A program made the translations under genes and the position numbers. Below the pieces are notes generated by a model. The model made no database searches. It was not told the origin of the DNA and saw only the letters and a list, made by a program, of their open reading frames with translations. Below are positions 7,745 through 16,705 of a stretch of 64,000 nucleotides of DNA, piece after piece. The DNA is from Acidobacteriota bacterium (lineage in GTDB: Bacteria > Acidobacteriota > Blastocatellia > Chloracidobacteriales > JADJPF01), in the NCBI GenBank assembly GCA_016213785.1, contig JACQZQ010000021.1, positions 1-64,000 on the forward strand, in the 5' to 3' direction. The stretch's first letter is position 1. Each line of letters starts with the position of its first letter.

Positions 7745-9463
7745 TTACTTAAGACCTTCTAATAGAACTCTTCCAATAGATCCATTAGGAGGCTCTACAT
7801 CTAATATTGTAGCCAAAGTAGGAGCAATATCACTTGGGCTAGAAGTTGTGTGATAAATGCCTGGCTTAATTTGTTTTCCCATAAAAATAATGGGTACATG
7901 TGTATCATAATGATAAGCAGTTCCATGACCTGTACCATTATATTCATCTTCTGCTTCAGCAATTTGTGCAAATGGTTTTAAGAGCATAAAAACACTTCCA
8001 CTTCGCTCAGCACTAAATCCAGCAATTATTTTACGCCCAATATCTGTACTAGGCATTTCTCCAGCAACTATTTTTGTACGTGTATAATAATTAGCAAACC
8101 CTTCTGTTTTAACGGCTTGTTGTCCAAGAAAATCTTCTACTTCTTTTATTTCTAGCTTTTTATTCTTAAGCGCATCTTCATTAAGATAAAACTGCTGATT
8201 AACTAGCCCAAATATATATTTATCATCATTATTTAGCCTACCAAACTGCTTAATAAGTCTTTCTTCCATTTCTTTTCTTAATTTTAGCCCATCTATTCTT
8301 AAACCTCCCAAGTTATGTTTTTGAGCATAAGCTGGAATAGGAGCAACACCATGATCTGCTGTTAATACAACTAATATATTATTTAGACCAAAGCGTTTAT
8401 CTAGCTCATCTAATAAAAACCCAATGGTTTCATCAGTCCTAATAATCATATCTTGTACTTCTTGGCTGTAGGGGCCAAACATATGACCAACTAAATCAGG
8501 AGCAGAAAAGCTTACTGTAAGAAAATCAGGGTATTGATCCTGTCCTAATTTTTCACTATCTATAGTAGCTAAAGCAAATTTAGCAAGCATTTCATTAGAA
8601 AAAGGGCTATCACCAAATTGTTTATAAAAAGCTGGGGTGATTTCTTTGCTATTACCATCTATTATATGTGGAAAAGTCTTAGTGTTCCCATCCCAAGTAT
8701 CTTCATAACTTGCATCATCTTGATCAGAAATGTTGTAAGCATTTTCAGGGAGTTTTCGCTCCCAATTTTTTTGAAAGTATTGGTCTGGAACCCTTTGTTC
8801 ATTAAACTTTAATACCCACTCTGGAAGTTCTTTAATAAAATAAGTGCTAGAACACATTTGACCTTTTTTCTCATTAAACCAATAAGCACCTGATCCTCGT
8901 CTACCAGCAGTAAAGACCGCCGATCGATCTTTTATTGAAACTCCAAAAGATTTAGATTGATAGTTATTACTTAATCTTAATTGATCTCCGATAGTTGTAG
9001 TAAGTAGCAGTGTAGGTGAAGAAGTGCCTTCTGTTCCAACACCTTTAACTTCACTATCATCAGAAGCCCTTAAAAATTTTCCTGTTCTGCGATCAAACCA
9101 TTTATTGCCAATAATTCCATGTATTGAAGGAAGCGAACCTGTAACAATAGTTGCATGTCCAGCAGCCGTATATGTATTAGAATAAGCATAGTTTGCATTA
9201 GTAAAATAAGCACCCTGATTCATTAAACGCCTAAAACCCTTTTGACCAAATAAATGATTAAAACGCTGTAGATAATCTGCACGAAATTGATCTACCACAA
9301 TTACTACTGCAAGCTTAGGCTTAAGATTTTCCTTATTACTAACCTGCCCTTTACTACTAGCTTGTAGATTATTAGGTGTAGCACTGCTAATAAAACTAAG
9401 ATTAAAAATTAATAGAAAACTAACTAAGAGAGTTAAACGAGAGTATAAAGGTTTTATTTTCAT
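7745..9463 (-). CDS. pafA: PafA-type alkaline phosphatase, secreted (572 aa)
   Basis: It belongs to the alkaline phosphatase/NPP superfamily. After a signal peptide (KPLYSRLTLLVSFLLIFNLS) come the metal ligand Asp in VVDQFRADY and the probable Thr nucleophile in YTAAGH (about residue 99), followed by VTGSLPSIHGIIGN. Then come the KDR motif expected for the Lys/Arg pair of PafA monoesterases, APDLVGHMFGP, TADHG and a late His in THVPIIFMG. PafA enzymes are phosphate-irrepressible periplasmic monoesterases that release phosphate from many substrates. The ATG at 9463 was chosen. A TTG 12 bp upstream (9475) is in frame, but neither has a clear ribosome site. No phosphate regulon genes are nearby. 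Confidence 0.85.
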   Translation of the reverse strand: MKIKPLYSRLTLLVSFLLIFNLSFISSATPNNLQASSKGQVSNKENLKPKLAVVIVVDQFRADYLQRFNHLFGQKGFRRLMNQGAYFTNANYAYSNTYTAAGHATIVTGSLPSIHGIIGNKWFDRRTGKFLRASDDSEVKGVGTEGTSSPTLLLTTTIGDQLRLSNNYQSKSFGVSIKDRSAVFTAGRRGSGAYWFNEKKGQMCSSTYFIKELPEWVLKFNEQRVPDQYFQKNWERKLPENAYNISDQDDASYEDTWDGNTKTFPHIIDGNSKEITPAFYKQFGDSPFSNEMLAKFALATIDSEKLGQDQYPDFLTVSFSAPDLVGHMFGPYSQEVQDMIIRTDETIGFLLDELDKRFGLNNILVVLTADHGVAPIPAYAQKHNLGGLRIDGLKLRKEMEERLIKQFGRLNNDDKYIFGLVNQQFYLNEDALKNKKLEIKEVEDFLGQQAVKTEGFANYYTRTKIVAGEMPSTDIGRKIIAGFSAERSGSVFMLLKPFAQIAEAEDEYNGTGHGTAYHYDTHVPIIFMGKQIKPGIYHTTSSPSDIAPTLATILDVEPPNGSIGRVLLEGLK

Positions 9464-9686
9464 TATTTTAACCAAAAAAGATTTTTTATAAATAAAAGTT
9501 TAGATATTCTACACTAAATAAGTTTTTTATGCACCTAAGTGCTCAAAGTCTTTAAAAAAGTAGGTTTTTAGAATATGTCTTGAAAAAGCCCATAAATAGC
9601 TACATAATTTTGCCTTACTATTTGTAGCCTTAAAAATTCTCACAAATCCAAAAACATATTTCTTAAGAGAATAAATAAATTTAATT

Positions 9687-10088
9687 ATGTCTCAAACATT
9701 TCGCCTTATATTAAAAAAACTAGACATTACACTTAAGCCTGATGGTAAGCAACATGTATTAGTTTGGCTTGCTTGTAGGGGAGAAATTTATATTGGAGAA
9801 GCTTTTGCTACTGAGGATGAAGACGATTTATTAAAAGCCATTGTACAAGCTACCCTACAGGCTATAAATAAATCTGTAACTAAATTCGTATCAATAAAAT
9901 TAATACATTGTCGCCAAATATTTCTTACAGAAGTTGGTCAGATAGTTTTTGTAGTAATCCTGCAAGTAGAATCAGAAAACAGCCCCTTTTTACTACCTGG
10001 AATTTCTTTATTTGCAGGTTTTACCCCTGAGGTTGCAGCCAAAGCAACGCTTAAAGCTCTAAATCGTACTCTTACTAGATATTTTTAA
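9687..10088 (+). CDS. Conserved-looking hypothetical protein (133 aa)
   Basis: A small protein without signal peptide or membrane segment. It shows alternating beta/alpha character with two similar halves: GEAFATEDEDDLLKAIVQA then a helix, and later AGFTPEVAAKATLKALNRT. This suggests an alpha/beta dimerisation or ligand-binding fold, but I do not recognise the family. It is convergent with the TonB-like gene; the stops are 10 bp apart. There is no clear ribosome site before ATG 9687. Confidence 0.6.
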   Translation: MSQTFRLILKKLDITLKPDGKQHVLVWLACRGEIYIGEAFATEDEDDLLKAIVQATLQAINKSVTKFVSIKLIHCRQIFLTEVGQIVFVVILQVESENSPFLLPGISLFAGFTPEVAAKATLKALNRTLTRYF

Positions 10089-10098
10089 AAAAATATTT

Positions 10099-11205
10099 TT
10101 ATTCTAAATCTTCAGAACTATCATCCCCTCCACTTTCTTCTTGAGAAGGCGTTTCTTGTGATTGGTCTTTCTTAAAATTCCTATGCATCATTGCATCAGC
10201 TTCATCACGTGGCATAGTCATATCTGCAATTAGTTCATTGTTTTTAGTAGTAATTTGCAAATGATTAAATAAAATTGCTGCCTCAGGATTCTTAAAACTT
10301 AAAAGAAGTCGTAGTCCTGCAACTTGTTGATTAAAAAGTGTTGCAAGATCTGAAGCAATTGCTGTGTTAGAAGCAAGCCCTCTAATAATAAAAGAGGCTT
10401 TTTCTTGTCCTAATTCCAAAGTTGCAGTATTAGCTGTAAGTGCTGTTAAAGGCAGTAGAGCGTGTGATTCACTAATTGCAGCAGCAATATTTAATGCTGC
10501 ACTATCAAGCTGCGTTGAGCCTGAAGATCTTATTATTCTGACTTGATAAAGTGAACCATCTTTTTCTACCTCATAGCCAACTGTGACAGAAAAGAAAGGT
10601 TTTTCAATATCTAGATTCCCACTTTTATAAATATCATAGACCTTTCCCATAATTTCACGAATTGGGCGAGCATTTATCTGACCAAATTTAGGCGATGTGG
10701 CTGGAGAGGGCGGGGTGTCGGCTTTTGCTACTTCTTCATTAGAAGAATCTTCTGAATTATTTTCTTGATTTTCTTGATTTTCTTTGTCTTCTTTGTTTTC
10801 TTTGTCTTTTTCTTCTTTCTTCTTTTTGGCTTCTTCAGCTTTTCTTTTAGCTTCTTGGCGTGCTTTTTCTTGAGCTTTTTCTTGAGCTTCTTCCAAAGCT
10901 TCTTTTATTTTATCTAGTGGAATAGTTTTTTTAGGAAAAACTAGCATATTAGCAGGATATTTAAGCGGTTTTGCTAGTTTAGTAATTTCAATCCATTTTA
11001 TATTGTCATAAACATCATCAACCATTGACATGCCTGTAAAAGGCGAATAAATCCATTGATAAAAAGACCAACTAAAATAGCTAATATGAAAGGATAGCGA
11101 GATAACTATTGCTAATACTAATTTATAGCGATAAAAAAAACCCGATCGTTCAAAATCAAGTTTTACACCAGGTCTTGAGTAAATATAACTATGTATGATA
11201 GACAC
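10099..11205 (-). CDS. TonB/TolA-like energy transducer with C-terminal TonB domain (368 aa)
   Basis: A short cytoplasmic N-terminus is followed by one membrane helix (YKLVLAIVISLSFHISYFSW). Next comes a long charged periplasmic spacer rich in Glu, Lys, Ala and Gln (EALEEAQEKAQEKARQEA and after). A TonB_C-like module follows: VEKDGSLYQVRIIRSSG, then LDSAALNIA. TonB-family proteins link inner-membrane proton-driven motors to outer-membrane proteins. The C-terminal ~100 residues extend beyond the usual TonB fold and are unknown. I prefer GTG at 11205 because AGGAG lies 8 nt before it; an in-frame ATG at 11229 has no ribosome site. No exbB/exbD genes are adjacent. Confidence 0.75.
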   Translation of the reverse strand: MSIIHSYIYSRPGVKLDFERSGFFYRYKLVLAIVISLSFHISYFSWSFYQWIYSPFTGMSMVDDVYDNIKWIEITKLAKPLKYPANMLVFPKKTIPLDKIKEALEEAQEKAQEKARQEAKRKAEEAKKKKEEKDKENKEDKENQENQENNSEDSSNEEVAKADTPPSPATSPKFGQINARPIREIMGKVYDIYKSGNLDIEKPFFSVTVGYEVEKDGSLYQVRIIRSSGSTQLDSAALNIAAAISESHALLPLTALTANTATLELGQEKASFIIRGLASNTAIASDLATLFNQQVAGLRLLLSFKNPEAAILFNHLQITTKNNELIADMTMPRDEADAMMHRNFKKDQSQETPSQEESGGDDSSEDLE

Positions 11206-11431
11206 TACAACATCTCCTAAAAATAACATTAACTTGGTTTAAGAGATTAGCAACGGCTTAGATGCTTTAGAAATAGTATTGAGTTGCGGGTTTAGGTGCA
11301 AGTCTATTCTACAATTTCTTAGGACTCCAGCTTAGCCTAAAGAAAGTTATAAAAGCTTTTTGTTTACCTGCAATTAGGCTATTATCTAATGCTTATCACT
11401 TTTATTCTTAATAAATATCTTAGGTAATTTT

Positions 11432-13981
11432 ATGAAACTAACCTTTTTAGGTGGGGCTGATGAAGTTGGGGCATCTTCGACTTTAGTAGAAATAGCTGGA
11501 CACCGTCTTTTAGTTGACTGTGGTATTAGGATGCAAGATCGTTCTGGGGATCAATTGCCTTGGCTTGCTCATTTACAAGAAGTAGGAGGAGTTGAAGCAA
11601 TTATTTTAACTCATGCCCATATGGATCATTCTGGAGCATTGCCTGTAGTTTGTTCTACCTATAAAGTTCCTCTATATTTAACTTCTCCAACACTTGCACT
11701 TATTACAATTCTCTTACTTGATGCAGTTAAAATTATGGCTATTGAGCAAGAGCGAGAAGGAGAAATCCCACTCTATTCCCTTCCAATGGTTGAAAATGTT
11801 ATGGGTGCGGCTCGTACTGTGCCTTTTTTACAACCAGTAAGTTTATTTGGAGGAGAGGTTAAAGTTACCTATTACCCAGCAGGTCATATTCTTGGTGCTG
11901 GTTCAGTAGTTATTGAAAGTAAAAAAGATGGGACAGTAATGATTACAGGAGATATTGCAGCAACCAATCAACTTACCGTTCCTGGGCTAATGATTCCTCC
12001 AGTTAAACCAGATGCTATAGTAATAGAGTCTACTTATGGTGGAAGATTGCATGCAAACCGAGCAGCAGAAGAAAAGCGCTTAATTGAACAAGCAGAAGAA
12101 GTTATCCAACGTGGTGGACAAATGCTTATCCCTGCTTTTGCTGTTGGTCGTGCTCAAGAAGTGATTTTGATTTTATCTCGTGCAATGGAAGAGAAAAGAT
12201 TAACTCGTGTTCCCCTATTTATTGATGGAATGGTTCGCCAAGTATGTGGTGTTTACTCTTCATTTCCAGAGCTTGTAACACCTTGGTTAAGAAGTAGAAT
12301 TAAAAAACTTGGTCGCCCTTTTTTTTATGAAGATGGCCCGGCTGTGCCTATTTGGGATCCTCGTAATAGGGATGAATGCTTAAAAATAAAACCTTGCATC
12401 TTTATTTCTAGTTCAGGAATGCTCTCCGGTGGCCCAAGCCAATATTATGCAATTAAAATGGCAAATGATAAAAAGAATTTTATTGCCATTACTGGCTATC
12501 AAGATGAGGAATCTCCTGGAAGAAAAGTCCAAGATTTAGCTCGCGAAGGCGGTGGAGAATTAACAATTGGGTTAGATAGGATTCATCTTAATTGTGGTGT
12601 AGGGACTTATAGTTTAAGCGCTCATTCTGACAGCTCACAAATTCTAGCCGAACTCCAAGCCTTAAACCCTAAAAATGTAATTTTAGTGCATGGCAATCTT
12701 GAGGCCCGTCAAGCAATTGCTCAAATGGCTAAAGATAGCGGTTTTAAGAGCGTTCTCTTACCTGATTTAACAACTATAGTAGAGATTAAAACCAGAGCTA
12801 AACGTACTACTAAAGCAGATACTAAGAAAACAGACGACCTACAACCAACTGTTGCAAAACTTGAGCTTGAGAATTTAGCTGAGTTGGCACAAAAAATTCT
12901 TGAACGTGATGGGCCAGGAAGACTCTACACAGTACAAGAAATTTTATCTTCCTGGGGTCAAGCTGTAGAAGATATTACTCAAGAAGAAATTACCCGAGTA
13001 GGAGAAATACTAAGCCATAAAAAATCCCCCTTTAGCCGTGATCGTAAACGCCAATTTATTTTTAGGCTAAGGACTTCAGGTAAAGAATTACTTAATATTG
13101 CTAAAATTGCTAAACAGACACCTAAAATTGGCATAGATTCTACAACTGCACTTACCAAAGTAGGAACACTATTTCCCTCAGAAACAGGGATTTATCATAA
13201 AGGTGCAAAAGTAGATGAAAAAATTATTACTCTATCATTTCATTTTCCTAAAGTAGCTATGGTGCTTTATCAAGAACTAATTAAAGAAGCAGAAGAACAA
13301 ACAGGTTGGAAAATTCAAGTCGAACCTAAAACTCATCAAGAAGCTTTATCTGAAGCGGCTTTAGCACTTGTTCCAGATGGGGTTGAAGTACGAAAACGCC
13401 CTTCAATTCATTTAGTCGAAGAATTAGTATCAATTCATATTGAAGGAAAAATCCCTGATAATGCAGAAGAACTATCTAAAACACTTTATCAAAAAACAGG
13501 CTTTAAGCTGGTTTTCAAAAGCACAATACCTAATTTAACTCTCCCTCAACAAACTACTAGCTCAAACAACGTAGAAATGCTTAATGTTCCTAAAATGGAA
13601 ATTAATGCTTCATATGCTTTTATTAAAGAGGCTTTTTCTTCATTACCTCATAAACCTTATAAAACCAGTCTTAAAGGCAATACCATTGAACTTGCTTTTA
13701 TCAGTCCAGAAGTAGGACAACGTTACCAAGAGCTAATTAATGATTTAGAAAAAAAAATAGGTTGGCCTATTTCTTTGCGTCAACAACCAGATCAAATGCA
13801 ACTTCAAACTGTGGCAAAGTCGTTATTGTCTACTAATTGGAAGCTACAAAAAGAACCTAGTTTTATTCCGCAAAACCGCTCTATAGCTGTTAAACTGGTA
13901 ACTAAACCTTCTGAGCAAGAAATGAATGAACTGATTGAACAGTTTAAGGATTTAACAGGTTGTTTACTTGTATTTTCTTAG
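11432..13981 (+). CDS. Metallo-beta-lactamase fold beta-CASP RNase-like protein with duplicated C-terminal tail (849 aa)
   Basis: Residues 1-460 are a beta-CASP nuclease of the CPSF-73/YSH1 type: LTHAHMDHSG (HxHxDH metal site), the GHILGAGS motif, MITGDIA, ESTYGGR, PAFAVGRAQE, SSSGMLSGGP and the final SAHSD and LVHGN motifs. Such enzymes cut or degrade RNA in the cytoplasm. From ~470 to the end there is a tail that does not occur in short homologues. It contains two matching A-B units: LYQELIKEAEEQTGWKI against YQELINDLEKKIGWPI, and LSKTLYQKTGFKLVF against LIEQFKDLTGCLLVF. This suggests a repeated RNA-binding-like alpha/beta fold. Start ATG 11432 immediately precedes the first beta strand MKLTFLGGADEVG. 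RNase activity is inferred from the motifs. Confidence 0.88.
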   Translation: MKLTFLGGADEVGASSTLVEIAGHRLLVDCGIRMQDRSGDQLPWLAHLQEVGGVEAIILTHAHMDHSGALPVVCSTYKVPLYLTSPTLALITILLLDAVKIMAIEQEREGEIPLYSLPMVENVMGAARTVPFLQPVSLFGGEVKVTYYPAGHILGAGSVVIESKKDGTVMITGDIAATNQLTVPGLMIPPVKPDAIVIESTYGGRLHANRAAEEKRLIEQAEEVIQRGGQMLIPAFAVGRAQEVILILSRAMEEKRLTRVPLFIDGMVRQVCGVYSSFPELVTPWLRSRIKKLGRPFFYEDGPAVPIWDPRNRDECLKIKPCIFISSSGMLSGGPSQYYAIKMANDKKNFIAITGYQDEESPGRKVQDLAREGGGELTIGLDRIHLNCGVGTYSLSAHSDSSQILAELQALNPKNVILVHGNLEARQAIAQMAKDSGFKSVLLPDLTTIVEIKTRAKRTTKADTKKTDDLQPTVAKLELENLAELAQKILERDGPGRLYTVQEILSSWGQAVEDITQEEITRVGEILSHKKSPFSRDRKRQFIFRLRTSGKELLNIAKIAKQTPKIGIDSTTALTKVGTLFPSETGIYHKGAKVDEKIITLSFHFPKVAMVLYQELIKEAEEQTGWKIQVEPKTHQEALSEAALALVPDGVEVRKRPSIHLVEELVSIHIEGKIPDNAEELSKTLYQKTGFKLVFKSTIPNLTLPQQTTSSNNVEMLNVPKMEINASYAFIKEAFSSLPHKPYKTSLKGNTIELAFISPEVGQRYQELINDLEKKIGWPISLRQQPDQMQLQTVAKSLLSTNWKLQKEPSFIPQNRSIAVKLVTKPSEQEMNELIEQFKDLTGCLLVFS

Positions 13982-14123
13982 TTTTCTATTAAAAAGAAAG
14001 TTGGATAGTTAAAATTTTCGGTGTTATTATTGCATATCAATTTGACACATCAATTTGACCTTTAGCCCCTAAATTTAGTTTTTATGTCTAGTTTCTAGAT
14101 TCTAGTAATTTAAGGAGTTATGT

Positions 14124-16643
14124 ATGAATATCTTTGCCCATTCTAAGGCAAAACAATATTTAATTAAATCTTTCGCTATTTTATTAATAATATTTTTGGG
14201 GCTTTGGTTAACAGAACGCCCCAATAGCCCAAAAGTCAATGCCGATACACAAAATCCTTCTAAAGTTTATAGCTTTGAAAGTCCACAAATTCACCCTTTA
14301 ACAATTACACCTGATGGAACTCGTTTGCTTGCAGTAAATAGCCCTGATCATAGATTAAGCGTTTTTGATATTACAGGAAATAGCCCTAGATTAATTTCAG
14401 AAATTCCTGTTGGTTTAGAACCTGTTAGCGTTACGGCTCGAAATAATAGTGAAGCTTGGGTAGTCAATTGGCTATCAGACTCAGTAAGTGTTGTTAACTT
14501 ATTAACTGGAAATGTAACAAGGACAATAAATGTAGGAGATGAACCAACAGATATAATTTTTGCAGGTGGAGCAAAAGAACGTGCTTTTATTTGTGTTTCT
14601 GGAACCCGCCAAGTAAAAGTTCTTCAGCCAGATAATGCTCAATTTACTCAAGTAATAGATATTGCAGGTAAACAACCTCGTTCACTTTCAAAAGATACAA
14701 AGGGCGAGAATGTTTTTGTATCAGTATTTGAGTCTGGCAATCAAACTACAATTATTTCTGCCGAGTTTGTACAAGAATCAGGTGGCTTGCCTGCGCCCAC
14801 TCCTGCAATGTCTCCTAACTTACCTCCATTTCCCCAAACAGGAATTATTGTAAAGAATAAAAGCAAAAAGAAATGGGCAGATGAAACAGGTGATACAAAG
14901 TGGTCAAAATTTGTGCCTTTTACTTTAGCCGATAATGATTTATTTATGATTGATGCTTTAAGTGATAAACCTAATATTAAAGCTACAGTAAATGCTATTG
15001 GTACACATATTGGTAATAGTATTTTTGATGCTAATAGTAATCGTTTATTTGTTATTAATACAGATTCAGAAAATGTTATTAGGTTTGAACCTAAGGTTAG
15101 TGGCCGATTTATCAAAACCCAGTTAGGGGTTGTAAATTTTTCTAATAAAAAGCCTACAGTTGATACGATAAGTCTAAACCCTCATATAGATTATTCTAAG
15201 CCTGGAAGCAGCGAAGAAGATAAAGCTAAAAGCCTTTCAATACCAACAGATATTGCTCAAGATAGTATGGGACGTTTTTATGTAGCCTCCACAGGTTCAG
15301 CTAAAGTAGGAGTTTTAGATAGTAATGGCAGAATCCAATCCAGAATTAAAGTAGGTGATGGGCCTACAGGGCTTGCAGTTGATAACACACGTCGTCAGCT
15401 TTATGTATTAAACCGTTTTGAGCAAACTATTAGTATTATTAACACAGAAGCTCAGCAAGAAACCTCAAGAATCGCCGTAGGTTATAATCCTGAACCTAAT
15501 TTTGTTAGAGAAGGTCGCCAATTCCTTTATGGTGTAGAGTTTTCTTCACATGGAGATGTTTCTTGTGCTAGCTGTCATCGTAATGGTCATACAGATGGCT
15601 TGGCTTGGGATTTAGGCGATCCTACAGGTAAAGTTGATGTTGTAAAAAGCCGTTCATTTCTTGGCAATGGAAGTTTTACTTTTAATCTTCATCCAATGAA
15701 AGGCCCTATGACAACACAATCTCTTAGAGGTATTGTAGGAACTGAACCCTTACATTGGCGTGGAGACAGAGAAAAGCTTAAGAATTTTGACGGTGCATTT
15801 ACCTCGCTCCTAGGCGGCAAACGTAAGCCTACAGAAGCAGAAATGGCTAAATTTGAAGCTTTTATTAAAACTCTAACTTATCCACCAAATCCATTACAAA
15901 ATCCTGATCGCACATTTCCAAATCCTTCAACTGGAGGAAGTCCAGCACGAGGAGAAAGAATTTTTCTCCAAGACAGAACTGATAGAGGCGCACTTAGTTG
16001 TAATTTCTGTCATGTTGCTTTTCCATCAGGAACAGGAACAAATGGATTAATCGTTCCTGGTCAAGTGCTTTTAATGGCTAATGGTCGCCCAGAACCTCAA
16101 CCTTTGAAAATTCCACAGCTTAGAGGAATGTACCAAAAAACAGGTTATTTAAGAGAACCTGGTAAACAACTCTCTGGGTATGGGTTTGCTCATGATGGGG
16201 TTTTTGATACATTACTTAATTTCTTAAAAACTATAAACTTTACTTTTAATAATGATCAAGAGCGTAAAGACGTAGAAGCTTATGTACTTGCACTAGATAC
16301 AGGCACAGCACCTAGCGTAGGATTGCAAGTTACCGTTAATGAGAGCAATAAAACTCTTAACTCTACTCTTCAGACCATAATGTTACTTATGTCACAAACC
16401 GATAAAGCTAATTCTGAGTTGGTAGTAAAAGGTGTTTTCCAAGGTCGTGCACGAGGATTTTTATATATTGGAAATGGAATGTTCCAAACTGATCGTAGTG
16501 GTGAAGCACCCCTTAGCCTGCAAACTCTAATACAAGCTGTAAGTAAAGGAAATGAGCTAACATTTACAGGTGCTCCTGTTGGTAATGGCCGTCGAATTGC
16601 TATTGACCATAATGACAACGGGAAATTGGATGGTGATGAATAA
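14124..16643 (+). CDS. Secreted beta-propeller fused to di-heme cytochrome c, peroxidase-like (839 aa)
   Basis: An N-terminal membrane/signal segment (YLIKSFAILLIIFLGLWL) is followed by YVTN/YncE-type propeller repeats, for example VNWLSDSVSVVNLLTGNV and VLNRFEQTISIINTE. A cytochrome c region then has two heme sites, CASCH at residues 481-485 and CNFCH at 626-630, with KGPMTTQSLRGI and IPQLRGMYQKTGYLR, as in MauG/CcpA-type di-heme proteins. The last residues (IDHNDNGKLDGDE) resemble an EF-hand calcium loop. Propeller-cytochrome fusions of this type are found in the periplasm or on the cell surface, but their substrate is usually unknown. AAGGAG lies just before ATG 14124. A strong hairpin follows the stop. 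Confidence 0.85.
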   Translation: MNIFAHSKAKQYLIKSFAILLIIFLGLWLTERPNSPKVNADTQNPSKVYSFESPQIHPLTITPDGTRLLAVNSPDHRLSVFDITGNSPRLISEIPVGLEPVSVTARNNSEAWVVNWLSDSVSVVNLLTGNVTRTINVGDEPTDIIFAGGAKERAFICVSGTRQVKVLQPDNAQFTQVIDIAGKQPRSLSKDTKGENVFVSVFESGNQTTIISAEFVQESGGLPAPTPAMSPNLPPFPQTGIIVKNKSKKKWADETGDTKWSKFVPFTLADNDLFMIDALSDKPNIKATVNAIGTHIGNSIFDANSNRLFVINTDSENVIRFEPKVSGRFIKTQLGVVNFSNKKPTVDTISLNPHIDYSKPGSSEEDKAKSLSIPTDIAQDSMGRFYVASTGSAKVGVLDSNGRIQSRIKVGDGPTGLAVDNTRRQLYVLNRFEQTISIINTEAQQETSRIAVGYNPEPNFVREGRQFLYGVEFSSHGDVSCASCHRNGHTDGLAWDLGDPTGKVDVVKSRSFLGNGSFTFNLHPMKGPMTTQSLRGIVGTEPLHWRGDREKLKNFDGAFTSLLGGKRKPTEAEMAKFEAFIKTLTYPPNPLQNPDRTFPNPSTGGSPARGERIFLQDRTDRGALSCNFCHVAFPSGTGTNGLIVPGQVLLMANGRPEPQPLKIPQLRGMYQKTGYLREPGKQLSGYGFAHDGVFDTLLNFLKTINFTFNNDQERKDVEAYVLALDTGTAPSVGLQVTVNESNKTLNSTLQTIMLLMSQTDKANSELVVKGVFQGRARGFLYIGNGMFQTDRSGEAPLSLQTLIQAVSKGNELTFTGAPVGNGRRIAIDHNDNGKLDGDE

Positions 16644-16647
16644 ATTA

Positions 16648-16690
16648 GTAGGTAGTAGGGGTAGAGCTAGTCTCTACCCCTACTACCTAC
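16648..16690. terminator. Long perfect hairpin between convergent genes
   Basis: An 18-bp perfect stem (16648-16665 with 16673-16690, gtaggtagtaggggtaga) with a 7-nt loop lies 5 bp after the cytochrome gene and 16 bp from the stop of the convergent anti-sigma gene. There is no T-run on the plus side. A bidirectional terminator is the likely role. Confidence 0.7.
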
Positions 16691-16705
16691 CCCTACTACC
16701 TTGCG

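Noticed and set aside
14741-15115. Antisense open frame inside the propeller-cytochrome gene
   Set aside because: Lies fully within a well-supported gene, with no motif or ribosome site.
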